Assembly (NCBI RefSeq): GCF_036786105.1
Contig: NZ_DAIQRQ010000006.1
Span: forward strand, 1-64,000
Direction: 5' to 3'
DNA from: Ohtaekwangia sp036786105
Lineage (GTDB): Bacteria; Bacteroidota; Bacteroidia; Cytophagales; Cyclobacteriaceae
DNA length: 64,000 nucleotides
Part shown: piece by piece, positions 26,223-36,200 of the stretch
How positions within the stretch are numbered: the stretch's first letter is position 1
Layout of the letters: each line of letters starts with the position of its first letter
Translations under genes and position numbers: made by a program
Notes under the pieces: generated by a model
What the model saw: the letters and a program-made list of their open reading frames with translations, nothing else
The model's database searches: none
Told to the model about the DNA's origin: nothing

Positions 26223-26374
26223 GCTGGTATAATTATTGTTTTTAAAATTGTTCGGAGGGCAAATATAAATTTTAACAAATTAAATACTGGCTAATTTTTG
26301 TAGCTTTATCAACACAAATCGAACGGTTTATCGTTTAATATTTGTTACAAAAGCAGATTCAAACCAAAGGCATT

Positions 26375-27514
26375 ATGAAAACTTCAATCTTATTCAGCCT
26401 GGTAGCTATAGTTTTCTCTTCTGCAGCATTTGCACAGGAGTATGACGATATGTATTTCAACAGCAAGGACCGCAAAAAAGAAGATGCGCAAAAATTGGCG
26501 GATCAACAGGCATATGCGGCCAGCGTAAAGAAATCGAAGCGTATGGAAGAGGTAGCGGATGACAATTTTGTCAACCCTACTGACAGCTATTCAGCACGCA
26601 ATGTTAATCCGGAATATGCAGCACGCGCCAATGCTGCCACTGCACAAACCGATAATCAGGATTATTACCTGAACGACTATCGTTATCAGACTACCAGCAA
26701 TCTGAACAACTACAATAACAATTTAAATTCCTGGTATTCTAATCCATGGTATACTTCAGCATACTATGGTTCTTCTATTAATAGCTGGAACAGCCCGTAT
26801 TACGGATACAGCAACGCTTATTATAGTCCGTGGTACAATCCATACTGGAGCAACGGCTGGTCTACTTCATTCAGCTACTACTGGGGTAATTCCTGGAACT
26901 ATGGCTGGGGAGGAAATTACAACTACTGGAACAATCCTTATTACTTCGGCTACTCTTCAGCCTGGGGTCCTTACATGGGAATGGGCTATGGATACGGCTC
27001 CGGATGGTATGGAGGCGGTTATCCTGCAGTGGTTGTAGTCAACGGCTCTGATAATGGTCGCAACGTGGTTTACGGCAAGCGTGGTTCAAGAGGAACAAGT
27101 ATTGTATCCAACGATCACTATACCAATTTTGCCAACACCGGCGGACGTACGCGTTCAACCAGCACCGGCACAACGACTACAGGCAGCAACACAGGTGCTA
27201 CTAATGGACGTTTCTCCAGCAACTCGTATCCTTCTACAACTACCCGCAGCTCGAACGAGTACTATAACAGATCGTGGAGAAGCACCTCTACCCAATCGCA
27301 AAGTGGCTTCTCGCAGAATAATAATAACAATAACAACTGGCACAACTCTGCGCCTACACGAAGCAGCAGCTTCTTTGATTCTAATAACCGTTCCAGCAAT
27401 TCATCCTTCACACCGTCCAGAAGCAGCTCGTTTGATGGTGGTGGCAGAAGCAGTGGATCATTTGGTGGTGGTGGCGGAGGCGGCTCACACAGCGGTGGCA
27501 GAACAAGACACTAG
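26375..27514 (+). CDS. Secreted aromatic/Asn/Gly/Ser-rich low-complexity protein
   Basis: A 379-residue protein with a signal peptide (MKTSILFSLVAIVFSSAAFAQ); an upstream in-frame start at 26342 would misplace the signal and is rejected. After a short charged stretch (about 22-60), residues about 105-225 are dominated by Tyr, Trp, Asn, Ser and Gly in irregular short repeats (such as WYSNPWYTSAYYG and NYNYWNNPYYFGY). The final ~130 residues are Ser/Thr/Asn/Gly-rich, ending in a Gly-Ser tail GGGGGGGSHSGGRTRH. I see no named domain. The composition recalls sticky or assembly-prone surface proteins. Function unknown. Confidence 0.7.
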   Translation: MKTSILFSLVAIVFSSAAFAQEYDDMYFNSKDRKKEDAQKLADQQAYAASVKKSKRMEEVADDNFVNPTDSYSARNVNPEYAARANAATAQTDNQDYYLNDYRYQTTSNLNNYNNNLNSWYSNPWYTSAYYGSSINSWNSPYYGYSNAYYSPWYNPYWSNGWSTSFSYYWGNSWNYGWGGNYNYWNNPYYFGYSSAWGPYMGMGYGYGSGWYGGGYPAVVVVNGSDNGRNVVYGKRGSRGTSIVSNDHYTNFANTGGRTRSTSTGTTTTGSNTGATNGRFSSNSYPSTTTRSSNEYYNRSWRSTSTQSQSGFSQNNNNNNNWHNSAPTRSSSFFDSNNRSSNSSFTPSRSSSFDGGGRSSGSFGGGGGGGSHSGGRTRH

Positions 27515-27552
27515 TCTATAGGGTAGCGTAAATTAAAATTCTTTTTGTGGTG

Positions 27553-29061
27553 ATGAAGAAAAGTATTGGGATAGTCCTGAGTGTTATTCTCTTGTCTATA
27601 AATTATAGCGCATGGGCACAAAGTTATGCTGAATCAGCTTTGTTGTTTGGCAGAACGCAACCGGCAGGAAGTGCCCGCATCATTGGCCTTGGCGGTACTC
27701 AAATAGCCTTGGGTGGCGATTACAGCTCAGCCCAGTCTAACCCGGCCGGTCTGGGTATGTATAATCGCTCGGAAGTTACACTTACTCCTGCTCTTTCGTT
27801 TTACAACTCCCAGGCTACACTTAACGGCTCAACCAATAACGAAAGCTTCTCCAAATTCAATATACCGGGTTTTAGCCTGGTGTTTAACATGAAGCGCGAC
27901 CAGGAAGGGGATTTTAAAGGAGGAACTTTCGGCATTACCTTTTCACGGATCAACGACTTTAATAATTCAACCATCTACAGCGGCCACAACACCACGTCAT
28001 CGATTGTAGATTATTTTATGGAGCAGGCCAACGGCACCAACACCAGCCAGTTCGATAATGGCCAGTATCAATACAATACCCCTACGGGACTGGCATACTA
28101 TAATTACCTGATCGGGCCTACCACCTTGTTAGACCCTCCCGGATCGGATTCTCAATACTTTACCGATGCTCCTGTAGAATCTGATCAGCGCGAAGAGATC
28201 ACCACAACCGGAAGATCGAATCAATGGAACTTCTCATACGGAGCTAACTATAAAGACATTCTGTTCTTCGGCGGAGGTCTTGGTATCACTACCCTCAACT
28301 ATAAATCGCAGAAAGTTTACAGCGAAGGCTATAGCTCGGATGTGATCAACAACATGCAGCTTTCCGAAAACCTGAATGTGCGCGGCTCTGGTGTAAACGT
28401 AACGCTGGGTGCTATCGCCAGGCCTTTTAATTTTATGCAGCTGGGCTTGTCTTTTACTTCACCAACGTATTATCAGCTCACAGAAACTTATGACGCTTCT
28501 ATGTCTACCAGTTGGAAGAATTATGATTACTGGGACGGTCATCAGAATGTGCGCCTGAACAACGAGTCTGCCTCCACGGATGAAGTAACCTCAGACTATA
28601 GCCTGACAACACCTTTGAAACTCAGTGCGGGCATTGCATTTATATCGAAGTACGGTTTTATATCTGCCGATATTGAACGCACCAATCCAGCCAAGTCGCG
28701 GTATAGCTCGAATGTAACGGACGTATCTTTCTCCAGCGATAACGATCAGATCAAATCACTTTACAAAGCTGTATACAACTATCGTGTTGGTGCTGAGCTG
28801 CGCTACAACATTTTCCGCGTTCGTGCAGGATATAACATTCAAAGCAGCACATTCCAGGATAGAAACATTGATAATAAGATCGAAAGCATCAGCGGTGGTG
28901 TAGGCGTGAGGCTGAAGAAATTCTTTGCCGACTTTGCACTCATCCAGCGTAAAGCCAGCAATTACTATAGCCCGTATACTTTATCGGATGCTTCGGAGCC
29001 GGTGGTGAGTATCAAAAACAAGATCACCACATCGATGATCACCTTTGGGTTTACTTTCTAA
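27553..29061 (+). CDS. Outer membrane beta-barrel protein, OmpP1/FadL-like
   Basis: A 502-residue secreted protein with signal peptide MKKSIGIVLSVILLSINYSAWAQ; two GTG codons directly upstream are ignored in favour of the ATG. The mature start ESALLFGRTQPAGSARIIGLGGTQIALGGDYSSAQSNPAGLGMYNRSE is the typical N-terminus of Bacteroidota OmpP1/FadL/TodX-like transport proteins. Alternating beta strands rich in Tyr and Asn follow, up to a C-terminal strand ending in Phe (TTSMITFGFTF), as in outer membrane barrels. The family carries hydrophobic compounds across the outer membrane; the ligand here is unknown. Its last 11 bp overlap the end of aroK on the other strand. Confidence 0.8.
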   Translation: MKKSIGIVLSVILLSINYSAWAQSYAESALLFGRTQPAGSARIIGLGGTQIALGGDYSSAQSNPAGLGMYNRSEVTLTPALSFYNSQATLNGSTNNESFSKFNIPGFSLVFNMKRDQEGDFKGGTFGITFSRINDFNNSTIYSGHNTTSSIVDYFMEQANGTNTSQFDNGQYQYNTPTGLAYYNYLIGPTTLLDPPGSDSQYFTDAPVESDQREEITTTGRSNQWNFSYGANYKDILFFGGGLGITTLNYKSQKVYSEGYSSDVINNMQLSENLNVRGSGVNVTLGAIARPFNFMQLGLSFTSPTYYQLTETYDASMSTSWKNYDYWDGHQNVRLNNESASTDEVTSDYSLTTPLKLSAGIAFISKYGFISADIERTNPAKSRYSSNVTDVSFSSDNDQIKSLYKAVYNYRVGAELRYNIFRVRAGYNIQSSTFQDRNIDNKIESISGGVGVRLKKFFADFALIQRKASNYYSPYTLSDASEPVVSIKNKITTSMITFGFTF

Positions 29062-29551
29062 ACTGCACAGCCTTGAGCAGGCTTTGAAAGGTGGGATGAT
29101 CGAGTATAATGTGTGCCTCCTTATAAACCGGCATTCGGTTTATATATAGTGTTTTCAGTTTTTCTTCTTTCTCGCTCAGGTCAGCAGCATGAAGCAAGGG
29201 GCGATCCTTATTCTTCCCTACGCGCTTTAAAAGCTCTTGCACCGACACATCAAAGAATATACTGATGCCCGACTCATTAATCACTTCTATACCTTTGTAA
29301 AAACAAGGCGAGCCTCCACCGGTAGCCATTACAAAGCTTTTTGGGGAGGCAGCCCACTCACGCAATACCTGCGACTCTACCTGGCGGAAATAGTCTTCAC
29401 CGTTATCGGCAAAGATCTGCTGTACGGATTTTCCTTCGCGATTTTCAATCTCTTTATCCTGATCAACAAACAGAATACCTAAATGCTCCGCCAAGGGCAG
29501 CCCCAACGTTGTTTTGCCCGAACCTGGCATTCCTATCAGATATACTTTCAT
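29051..29551 (-). CDS. aroK: Shikimate kinase
   Basis: A 166-residue kinase of aromatic amino acid biosynthesis that phosphorylates shikimate at the 3-hydroxyl. It has the P-loop GMPGSGKTT (7-15), the shikimate-binding Asp in FVDQDKEIE, the FRQVE segment (DYFRQVESQVL), the glycine-rich ATGGGSPC and the lid arginine region KNKDRPLL. The length is typical. Other shikimate pathway genes are absent nearby. The 3' end overlaps the convergent outer membrane protein gene by 11 bp, leaving no room for a terminator between them. Confidence 0.94.
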   Translation of the reverse strand: MKVYLIGMPGSGKTTLGLPLAEHLGILFVDQDKEIENREGKSVQQIFADNGEDYFRQVESQVLREWAASPKSFVMATGGGSPCFYKGIEVINESGISIFFDVSVQELLKRVGKNKDRPLLHAADLSEKEEKLKTLYINRMPVYKEAHIILDHPTFQSLLKAVQFRK

Positions 29552-29554
29552 TTT

Positions 29555-29645
29555 TTACAATTGTAATATTGGAAAATTGAAAGATTAAGGCGGATAATCA
29601 CTATGCCCAATCTTTCAATCTTAAAATTCTCCAATCTTTCAATAT
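29555..29645. repeat. Intergenic inverted and direct repeat of ATTGAAAGATT type
   Basis: The 94-bp gap between aroK and the BT_3928 gene holds AATTGAAAGATTAAG on one side. On the other side are two copies of its complement-like CAATCTTTCAAT. The result is an AT-rich imperfect hairpin that could act as a terminator or be a dispersed intergenic repeat. Confidence 0.5.
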
Positions 29646-30761
29646 CTAATCAGTCTTCAATTTCTCCAACACCTCCGCAGCATCAGGGGTATCGTTGTGG
29701 TGCCACATGCCTTTTACTGTTCCGTCTTTCCATACGGTGATTCCGGGGTTAGAGCGGATGATAGTCTTCAACACAGTCGCATCTACAAAGTAATACGGCA
29801 CGGCCAATTGATATTCATGACGGAAGGCTTCAAATTGTTCTGAACTGGAGGCGGTCAAAACCATCATTTCTACTTTACCATCAAGATCTTTCACTAACTG
29901 ACGAATCTTATCGATGTTGCTTACCGAAGCTTTTGATACATCATAAATGATGAACAGAAGTTTTTCGCCCTGGAATGTACTTTGGGTTATATCCTCGCCT
30001 TCTACTGTAGATACAGTATAGTCGGTAATCTTCGCTTTCGTTTTATCTTCATTGGTCTGTCGTACGCTTACATATTTATACACCAGTGTATCGGGCAGGT
30101 ATTCTGCCGAGCGAACTTCTTCGCCATTGTCTTTGCGTTGAAATATATACTCAAACTTCGGTTGCTCCTGCGGCTGCATTTGCTGCGGTATATTGTTACC
30201 AATTTTATAGGCGCGAAAGTCAATGAACGGCAAATGACGGATGGCATAAACCCCCAGACCGATGCATACGATGGTTGATATAATGATCACAATATTTCCT
30301 TCCCTGCTATACAACACCGGCTGATACGTTTTTCGATACCAGAATAAATGAAGGATGAATACAATGAGTATAACATCTTTTGTAAACGACTGCCATGGTG
30401 TAAGCTTAATGGCATCACCAAAACATCCGCAGTCTGTTACCTTGTTGAAATATGCAGAGTAAAATGTGAGAAACGTAAAGAAGACGATTAACGCCAGCAA
30501 TATTTTGGTGGTGATATTCATGCGGTAATTGATCAACACCGCTATACCCAGCACCACTTCAAGCACGATAAGTATAAATCCAATCTCAAGCGCGTATGAT
30601 TTGAAGAACAAAAAGAAAGAGCCAAAATCATCGGCAAATACTTCGAAGTATTCTTCCATTTTTATCTCGGTGCCAATCGGATCGTTGAGCTTGATCAAGC
30701 CCGAGAAAATAAACAGCGCTCCAACAAAAAATCTCGAAAACTGGTCAATAATCTTTCTCAT
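29646..30761 (-). CDS. BT_3928 family DoxX/MauE-like membrane protein
   Basis: A 371-residue protein. The N-terminal ~170 residues hold four membrane helices of the DoxX/MauE type, with FFVGALFIFSGLIKLNDPIGT and the loop DCGCFGDAI carrying a Cys pair. Another membrane helix (about 180-200) follows, then a C-terminal soluble, thioredoxin-like domain (LFIIYDVSKASVSNIDKIRQL, FVDATVLKTIIRSNPGITVWKDG) that lacks a CxxC motif. The family is conserved in Bacteroidota and may help move electrons or fold envelope proteins; this is inference. The start is ATG 30761; a TTG 15 bp upstream abuts the DUF1599 stop. The two genes form an operon. Confidence 0.82.
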   Translation of the reverse strand: MRKIIDQFSRFFVGALFIFSGLIKLNDPIGTEIKMEEYFEVFADDFGSFFLFFKSYALEIGFILIVLEVVLGIAVLINYRMNITTKILLALIVFFTFLTFYSAYFNKVTDCGCFGDAIKLTPWQSFTKDVILIVFILHLFWYRKTYQPVLYSREGNIVIIISTIVCIGLGVYAIRHLPFIDFRAYKIGNNIPQQMQPQEQPKFEYIFQRKDNGEEVRSAEYLPDTLVYKYVSVRQTNEDKTKAKITDYTVSTVEGEDITQSTFQGEKLLFIIYDVSKASVSNIDKIRQLVKDLDGKVEMMVLTASSSEQFEAFRHEYQLAVPYYFVDATVLKTIIRSNPGITVWKDGTVKGMWHHNDTPDAAEVLEKLKTD

Positions 30762-30776
30762 GCCGGTATAGTTCAA

Positions 30777-31319
30777 TCAGTCGTTCCCCAATTTTATCAT
30801 AGCAAACACTGCGTAGTTGATCATGTCCTGGTAGTTAGCCTTCACTCCTTCACTCACCAATGTTTTGCCCTGGTTATCTTCAATCTGCTTTACGCGCAGC
30901 AGCTTCATCAGAATTATATCGGTAATGGATGTTACCCGCATCTCGCGCCACGCCTCACCGTAGTCATGATTCTTGTTTTGCAGCAACTCGAATGTTTCAT
31001 TCACAGCACCATCGTACAGCGGCTGCAATTCTTCAAACGACATTTCCATGGCCGAAGACTTTTCCAGCTGTATCTGAATGAGTGCGATAACGCAATAGTT
31101 GATGATACCGATGAACTCATCGCGGATCGGATCGTCTACCTTTTGCACGCCTTTCTCCTGAATACTGCGGATGCGTTGTGCCTTGATATAAATCTGGTCG
31201 GTAATGGAAGGAAGCCTTAATATTCGCCAGGCCGTGCCATAGTCGCGCGTTTTCTTTTCGAACAGCGACCTGCAAACAGCAATCACCGTTTTATATTCCT
31301 GGGATGTTTTTTCGATCAA
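30777..31319 (-). CDS. DUF1599 domain-containing protein
   Basis: A 180-residue cytoplasmic helical protein with two copies of the same motif. The first is EKKTRDYGTAWRILRLPSITDQIYIKAQRIRSIQ (about 17-50) and the second QNKHDYGEAWREMRVTSITDIILMKLLRVKQIE (about 112-145). Both precede a helix with a conserved INY element. This is the DUF1599 family, seen in Bacteroidota and related to all-alpha NTP pyrophosphatase-like folds; activity is unproven. It is the first gene of a two-gene transcript with the BT_3928 gene and diverges from folP with a 36-bp gap. The tight divergent spacing with folP is a common arrangement. Confidence 0.85.
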   Translation of the reverse strand: MIEKTSQEYKTVIAVCRSLFEKKTRDYGTAWRILRLPSITDQIYIKAQRIRSIQEKGVQKVDDPIRDEFIGIINYCVIALIQIQLEKSSAMEMSFEELQPLYDGAVNETFELLQNKNHDYGEAWREMRVTSITDIILMKLLRVKQIEDNQGKTLVSEGVKANYQDMINYAVFAMIKLGND

Positions 31320-31355
31320 GGGATAAAACTTTAGCTCGCAAACTTCTTAATTTGA

Positions 31356-32264
31356 ATGACAATTCCATCTATGACGGGCATGAAATCCGCTTTCGAAAAT
31401 AATTTTTTTTCCACAAACAAAACACTGAACCTCCGCGGGCGGCTTGTAGACCTGCATACGCCCAGGGTAATGGGCATTCTCAACGTTACGCCCGACAGTT
31501 TTTACAGCGGCAGCCGGTATATTTCCGAGAACGAAATATTGAAACAAGCCGAAAAGATGGTGCAGGAAGGTGCCACTTTTATTGATGTAGGCGGCTACTC
31601 CACACGGCCCGGTGCAGCCGAAATTTCGGTTGAAGAAGAATGGAAGCGTGTGGTGGTGGCGATCCGTGGTATTGTCAGAAACTTCCCGGATACATTCGTT
31701 TCCATCGACACCTTTCGAAGCGAAGTAGCGCGGGCGGCTGTTGCTGAAGGCGCTTGCATGATCAACGATGTATCGGGAGGAACTATCGATGACAAGATGT
31801 TTGAAACCGTGGCGCACCTCAAGGCGCCCTATATATTGATGCACATGCGAGGCAATCCGCAAACCATGACGCAGCAAACTACTTATGAGAATCTGTTGAA
31901 AGACATCACCAATTTCTTCCATCAGAACATCCACACTTTACACCAGGCAGGCGTTCGCGATATTATTGTTGACCCCGGCTTCGGCTTCGCGAAAACAGTT
32001 GACCAGAACTTTGAGCTGCTCAATCACTTCGATCACTTTCAAATACTCGGCAAGCCCCTGCTGGCCGGGCTTTCCCGTAAGTCTATGATCTGGCGAACCT
32101 TGTCTACTACTCCCGAAGCTGCCCTTAACGGCACCACCGCACTCAACACCATTGCCTTGCTAAAGGGCGCAGGCATTTTGCGCGTGCACGATGTACAGGC
32201 TGCCGTTGAAGCTGTAACCCTGACCGGCAAGGTTATGTATCCATTCGCTAAAACCACGGTCTGA
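31356..32264 (+). CDS. folP: Dihydropteroate synthase
   Basis: A TIM-barrel enzyme of folate synthesis that condenses 6-hydroxymethyl-dihydropterin pyrophosphate with p-aminobenzoate. The 302-residue protein shows VMGILNVTPDSFYSGSRY, GGYSTRPGA, the SIDTF strand, NDVSGG, MHMRGNPQTM, IVDPGFGFAKT and the substrate-binding LLAGLSRKSM: the full set of family motifs. The start at 31356 gives a slightly long N-terminus; ATG 31380 is an alternative. The end of the gene contains the promoter of cdaA. A folP-cdaA neighbourhood is frequent in Bacteroidota. Confidence 0.95.
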   Translation: MTIPSMTGMKSAFENNFFSTNKTLNLRGRLVDLHTPRVMGILNVTPDSFYSGSRYISENEILKQAEKMVQEGATFIDVGGYSTRPGAAEISVEEEWKRVVVAIRGIVRNFPDTFVSIDTFRSEVARAAVAEGACMINDVSGGTIDDKMFETVAHLKAPYILMHMRGNPQTMTQQTTYENLLKDITNFFHQNIHTLHQAGVRDIIVDPGFGFAKTVDQNFELLNHFDHFQILGKPLLAGLSRKSMIWRTLSTTPEAALNGTTALNTIALLKGAGILRVHDVQAAVEAVTLTGKVMYPFAKTTV

Positions 32265-32266
32265 TA

Positions 32267-32296
32267 ATTGCCGGCCAATACTTTTACTTACTTTTG
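32267..32296 (+). promoter_or_regulatory. Promoter of cdaA
   Basis: ATTG, 18 bases, then TACTTTTG: a full match to the Bacteroidota -33/-7 pattern. The -7 element ends 7 bp before the cdaA ATG at 32304. An apparent upstream TTG start of the frame at 32268 is part of the -33 element. Confidence 0.65.
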
Positions 32297-32303
32297 TTTC
32301 AGG

Positions 32304-33176
32304 ATGATCTTTCTTTTCAAAATAGGATTTCTGGAGGTAAGCTGGGTTGACTTCATCGATATAGCGCTGGTGAGCGTTTTACTATATCAGATCTATAAAC
32401 TCATCCGTGGCAGTATAGCTGTCAATATATTTTTGGGTATGCTGGCCTTGTACCTGGTATACCTCATTGTACGCGCTGCACAAATGGAATTGCTCACAAC
32501 TATACTGGGGCAGTTTATGGGCGTAGGCGTACTGGCCATGATTATTCTCTTTCAACCTGAGATCAGAAAATTTCTGCTCGTGATCGGACGAGGAACGGAG
32601 TTTCGTGAAAATATATTCAAAACCATTTCGAACTGGCGCCATCAGTATCACGATGACTTTGATATTCTGCAGGTGATTGAAGCGGTAAAGACATTGAAAG
32701 CTACCAAGACGGGAGCTCTCATCGTTTTCTCGCGCGATACGGAGCTAAAGTTCTATGCGCAAACCGGTGATGCATTAGACGCTGAAGTAAATAAGCGATT
32801 ACTGATCTCAATCTTCAATAAAAATTCTCCTTTACACGATGGTGCTGTCATCGTTCACAAAGGCCGCTTGCGGGCAGCGCGCTGTGTATTGCCGGTAAGC
32901 GAGAACGATCACCTTCCCCCTAATTTCGGGTTGCGCCACCGTGCCGCGGTAGGTATGTCTGAAAGTACCGATACACTGGTGCTTGCTATATCGGAAGAGA
33001 CAGGTCGCCTTATTCTGGCGCGCAACGGTAAATACCTGCGTGCACTCAAACTGAAACAAGTCGAGCAAAAGATTTTGGAATATCTGCGGAATGATGAACC
33101 TGCCAATTGGGAAGAAATGACTATAGAAGAAGAACACGAGTCTACCGAAAGTTCTGCATCCCCGGCAAAAGCATAA
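32304..33176 (+). CDS. cdaA: Diadenylate cyclase CdaA
   Basis: A 290-residue membrane enzyme that makes cyclic di-AMP from two ATP. Three N-terminal membrane helices (about 8-90) are followed by the DAC (DisA_N) domain, with the catalytic motifs LHDGAVIVHKGRL (DGA) and GLRHRAAVGMSE (RHR). A charged C-terminal tail rich in Glu and Ser follows. The start is ATG 32304, just after the promoter. c-di-AMP commonly controls potassium and turgor. No CdaR, phosphodiesterase or target gene is adjacent; the secreted WD40-caspase gene follows after 34 bp. Confidence 0.94.
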   Translation: MIFLFKIGFLEVSWVDFIDIALVSVLLYQIYKLIRGSIAVNIFLGMLALYLVYLIVRAAQMELLTTILGQFMGVGVLAMIILFQPEIRKFLLVIGRGTEFRENIFKTISNWRHQYHDDFDILQVIEAVKTLKATKTGALIVFSRDTELKFYAQTGDALDAEVNKRLLISIFNKNSPLHDGAVIVHKGRLRAARCVLPVSENDHLPPNFGLRHRAAVGMSESTDTLVLAISEETGRLILARNGKYLRALKLKQVEQKILEYLRNDEPANWEEMTIEEEHESTESSASPAKA

Positions 33177-33210
33177 ATCTTGTTACCTTCATGTCTCAAT
33201 TTATACTGGC

Positions 33211-36200
33211 ATGAAATCTATACCGACCCTTCTCTTCATTTTACTCGCGCCTGTTGTCTTCGCTCAATCATTAGAAACCATTGTACAGAAAGGACACGAA
33301 CTGGCCGTGGTAACGGTAGTTGTTAGTCCCGACAGCAACTATGTAGCTACCGGGAGCAAAGACAAATCTGCCAGGCTCTGGGAAGTGAGTACGGGCCGCG
33401 AAGTAAGAAGTTTTCTGGGCCATGAAGCAACGGTAACCAGTGTGCAATTCTCTCCTGGCGGAAATTTACTTTTCACAGGAAGCAACGACCAAACCATTCG
33501 CATCTGGGATATTAAGACTGGCAAGGAACTATATACCATTACTACGAAAGACTATATACGCGATATCGCAGTCGACCCGAGAATGCGCTTCTTCATTCAT
33601 GCCGGCTACAATGATTCAGGCTATGGAGACACTGCAGTAGTATATGATTTCAAGACAAGAAAAATTATAGCGAAGTGCCCGGTCGATCCGGATAAAGGTT
33701 TAGGGAGTGGTGTTGATATCGGCGTAAGCCCCGATGGTCAGTGGGTTGCTTTTGGTCAGGATAATCGCAAAGTGAGCCTGTATGAAACAACGCATTGGAA
33801 GCTGGTAAAAGACCTTGCGATAGAAGGATTTTGTGGTGGCTGTGGCACACGGGTAGAATTTAGTGCCGACAGCAAGGCATTGTATGCTGTATCGCATAAT
33901 TCAGCCGGCCGGAAATATATACTATCATCGTTCACGCTGGCACAGGAGTATCCTCAAACAGAAGAAGACCTGACAGGCATTGCCGTGAGCAACGATGGAA
34001 AGCTACTGGCACGTGCTACCGAAAAAGACATAACTGTTTTTAATGAAGCCTCCGGCCAGGCAATAGCAACGCTAACTGCCGATGAAGGCGACTTCCACGA
34101 GATTGCGTTTGCTCACGACAACAAACATCTCTTTGTTTCATGTGATAACAATACGGCCTTCCGTTGGAACATTATTTCGAAGAGAAAAGAACTGGTGCTC
34201 ACCGGTTTTCTCAACACACGCGACAAAGGCGGATTGAATTACGACCCTAATTTTTATTGGGAGTCGAATATAGCGCGTTATGTGCGTTTTAAAAATTCAC
34301 TGCTCATCTCGAAAGATGGCAAGACTTTGATTAAAGGTAAATTTGGCACAAAGGTAAAACGTTGGGACATCGCCACGGGGAAAAACCTGATGGAATATGT
34401 AGGCCACAAAAAAGGTGTATTGTGCTACGATCTCTCGAAAGATGGCAGCAAACTTTTAACCGGAGGAGGTGACGGTAAGATCATGCTATGGGATGTACAA
34501 ACGGGCGATTCGCTTCAGTCGATACAAAGTTATCGTGAGCCAATCTTTGATATACATTTCAACAGCGATGAGACTACGGCTGTTTCCTGTAGCTGGGATG
34601 CTTCCATGAAAATTCATAACCTCACCACCGGCAAAATGCTCAGCTATTTCGACTTTGGAAGTTACTCGGTTTATAATGTACTCTTCCATCCTACCGATCT
34701 ATACCTGATAACCGCGCGTCTCGACAACTCATTGCAGTTATGGGAACTGGATACGAAAAAAGAAGTGCGGAACTTCATTGGTCATACAGATATAATCTCT
34801 TCAATCCGGCTAAGCACCGATCAAAAAACATTGATGAGTGCGAGCTGGGATGGCTCCATTCGACTCTGGGATATCAGCACAGGGCTTATGACGAAGAAGC
34901 TGAAAGGGCATCGTGGTGCTGTGCATACAGCGATCTTTCATCCGGATGGGAAGTATATATATTCTGCCGGAGCCGATCGGGTTATCCGCGTGTGGGATAT
35001 AGCTTCGGCACAGGTAGTGAAAACATTTGAAGGACACAAGGCGGAAATCACCACGCTGTTGTTCAGTCCTGACAACAAAATGCTGATCAGCCACAGCGTA
35101 GACGGAGTTACTAAATTCTGGGACCTCAGCAGTGGCAGAGAATTCTTTGAACACATTCACATTGGTGAGAAAGACTGGATGGTAAAAAATCCGGATGGTT
35201 ATTTCAACGGCACTGACGATGCGCGCAAGTTCATTCACTTCGTAAATGGCACTAAAACATATTCAGTCGATCAGTTCTTCAATGATTTTTATCGTCCTGA
35301 TCTTCTTCCGAAAATTTTTCAAAACCGAGGTGGCGAAGAGAAAAAAGGTATACAGGGAAAATTGAACAGCTCACCACCGCCTACAGTACGTGTAGCGGTT
35401 GTACCCTCTACCCAGGGCAAGGCAGAGCTTTACGTCAGAATAATTGACAATGGTGCCGGTGCTGAAAACCTTCGCGTGCTGCACAATGGAAAAAGTATAG
35501 CCCTCAACCAGGAAGCGCTGAAGTTTCCATCATCCAAAGGGCAGTCTACAACCTATAAGCAGAGCATTGATCTGATTGGAGGTCTCAACACCTTCTCGGT
35601 AGTGGCGAGCAACAAAGACAGGATCGAGTCAGACCAGCACAGCACGGAGATATTCTCTGACCATCCGTCCAAGAGCAGCACCTGCTATATACTGGCAGTA
35701 GGCATAAACCAGTACAAGAACAGCAAACTTAACCTGAACTATGCCCAACCCGATGCCGAGTCGTTCAGCAAAATTGTAGATGAAAAAAGTACACAGCTTT
35801 TCAAGAACATTGAGTTACGCACGTTATACGATAACAACGCTACACGCGAACAGATACTGAAGGCCATGGATGATCTGGCTGCGCACATAAGCCAGGAAGA
35901 TGTTTTCATCTTTTACTACGCAGGCCACGGTAGCATGGTAGACGACAAGTTCTACTTTATACCTACAGACAACCTGCGACTATACGATCCTTCCTCGTTG
36001 CAAAAAGAAGCTATCGAAGCCGGTGTGTTACAGGAAAAGCTGAAGCATATAAAAGCGTTAAAACAACTTATCGTAATGGACGCATGCCAGTCGGGCGGCT
36101 CCGTTGAATTATTGGCAACACGCGGTGCCGGCGAAGAGAAGGCTATAGCACAGTTGTCACGGAGTGCTGGTATTCATGTAATGGCCTCGGCTGGCAGTGA

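Noticed and set aside
27054..27521. 155-residue frame inside the aromatic-rich protein gene
   Set aside because: Caused by low-complexity codon repeats; it has no signal peptide or domain.
31347..31934. 195-residue frame on the minus strand of folP
   Set aside because: A shadow of the well-supported folP gene with no recognisable domain.
32268..32303. Upstream TTG start for cdaA
   Set aside because: The TTG is the -33 promoter element; ATG 32304 gives the normal N-terminus.
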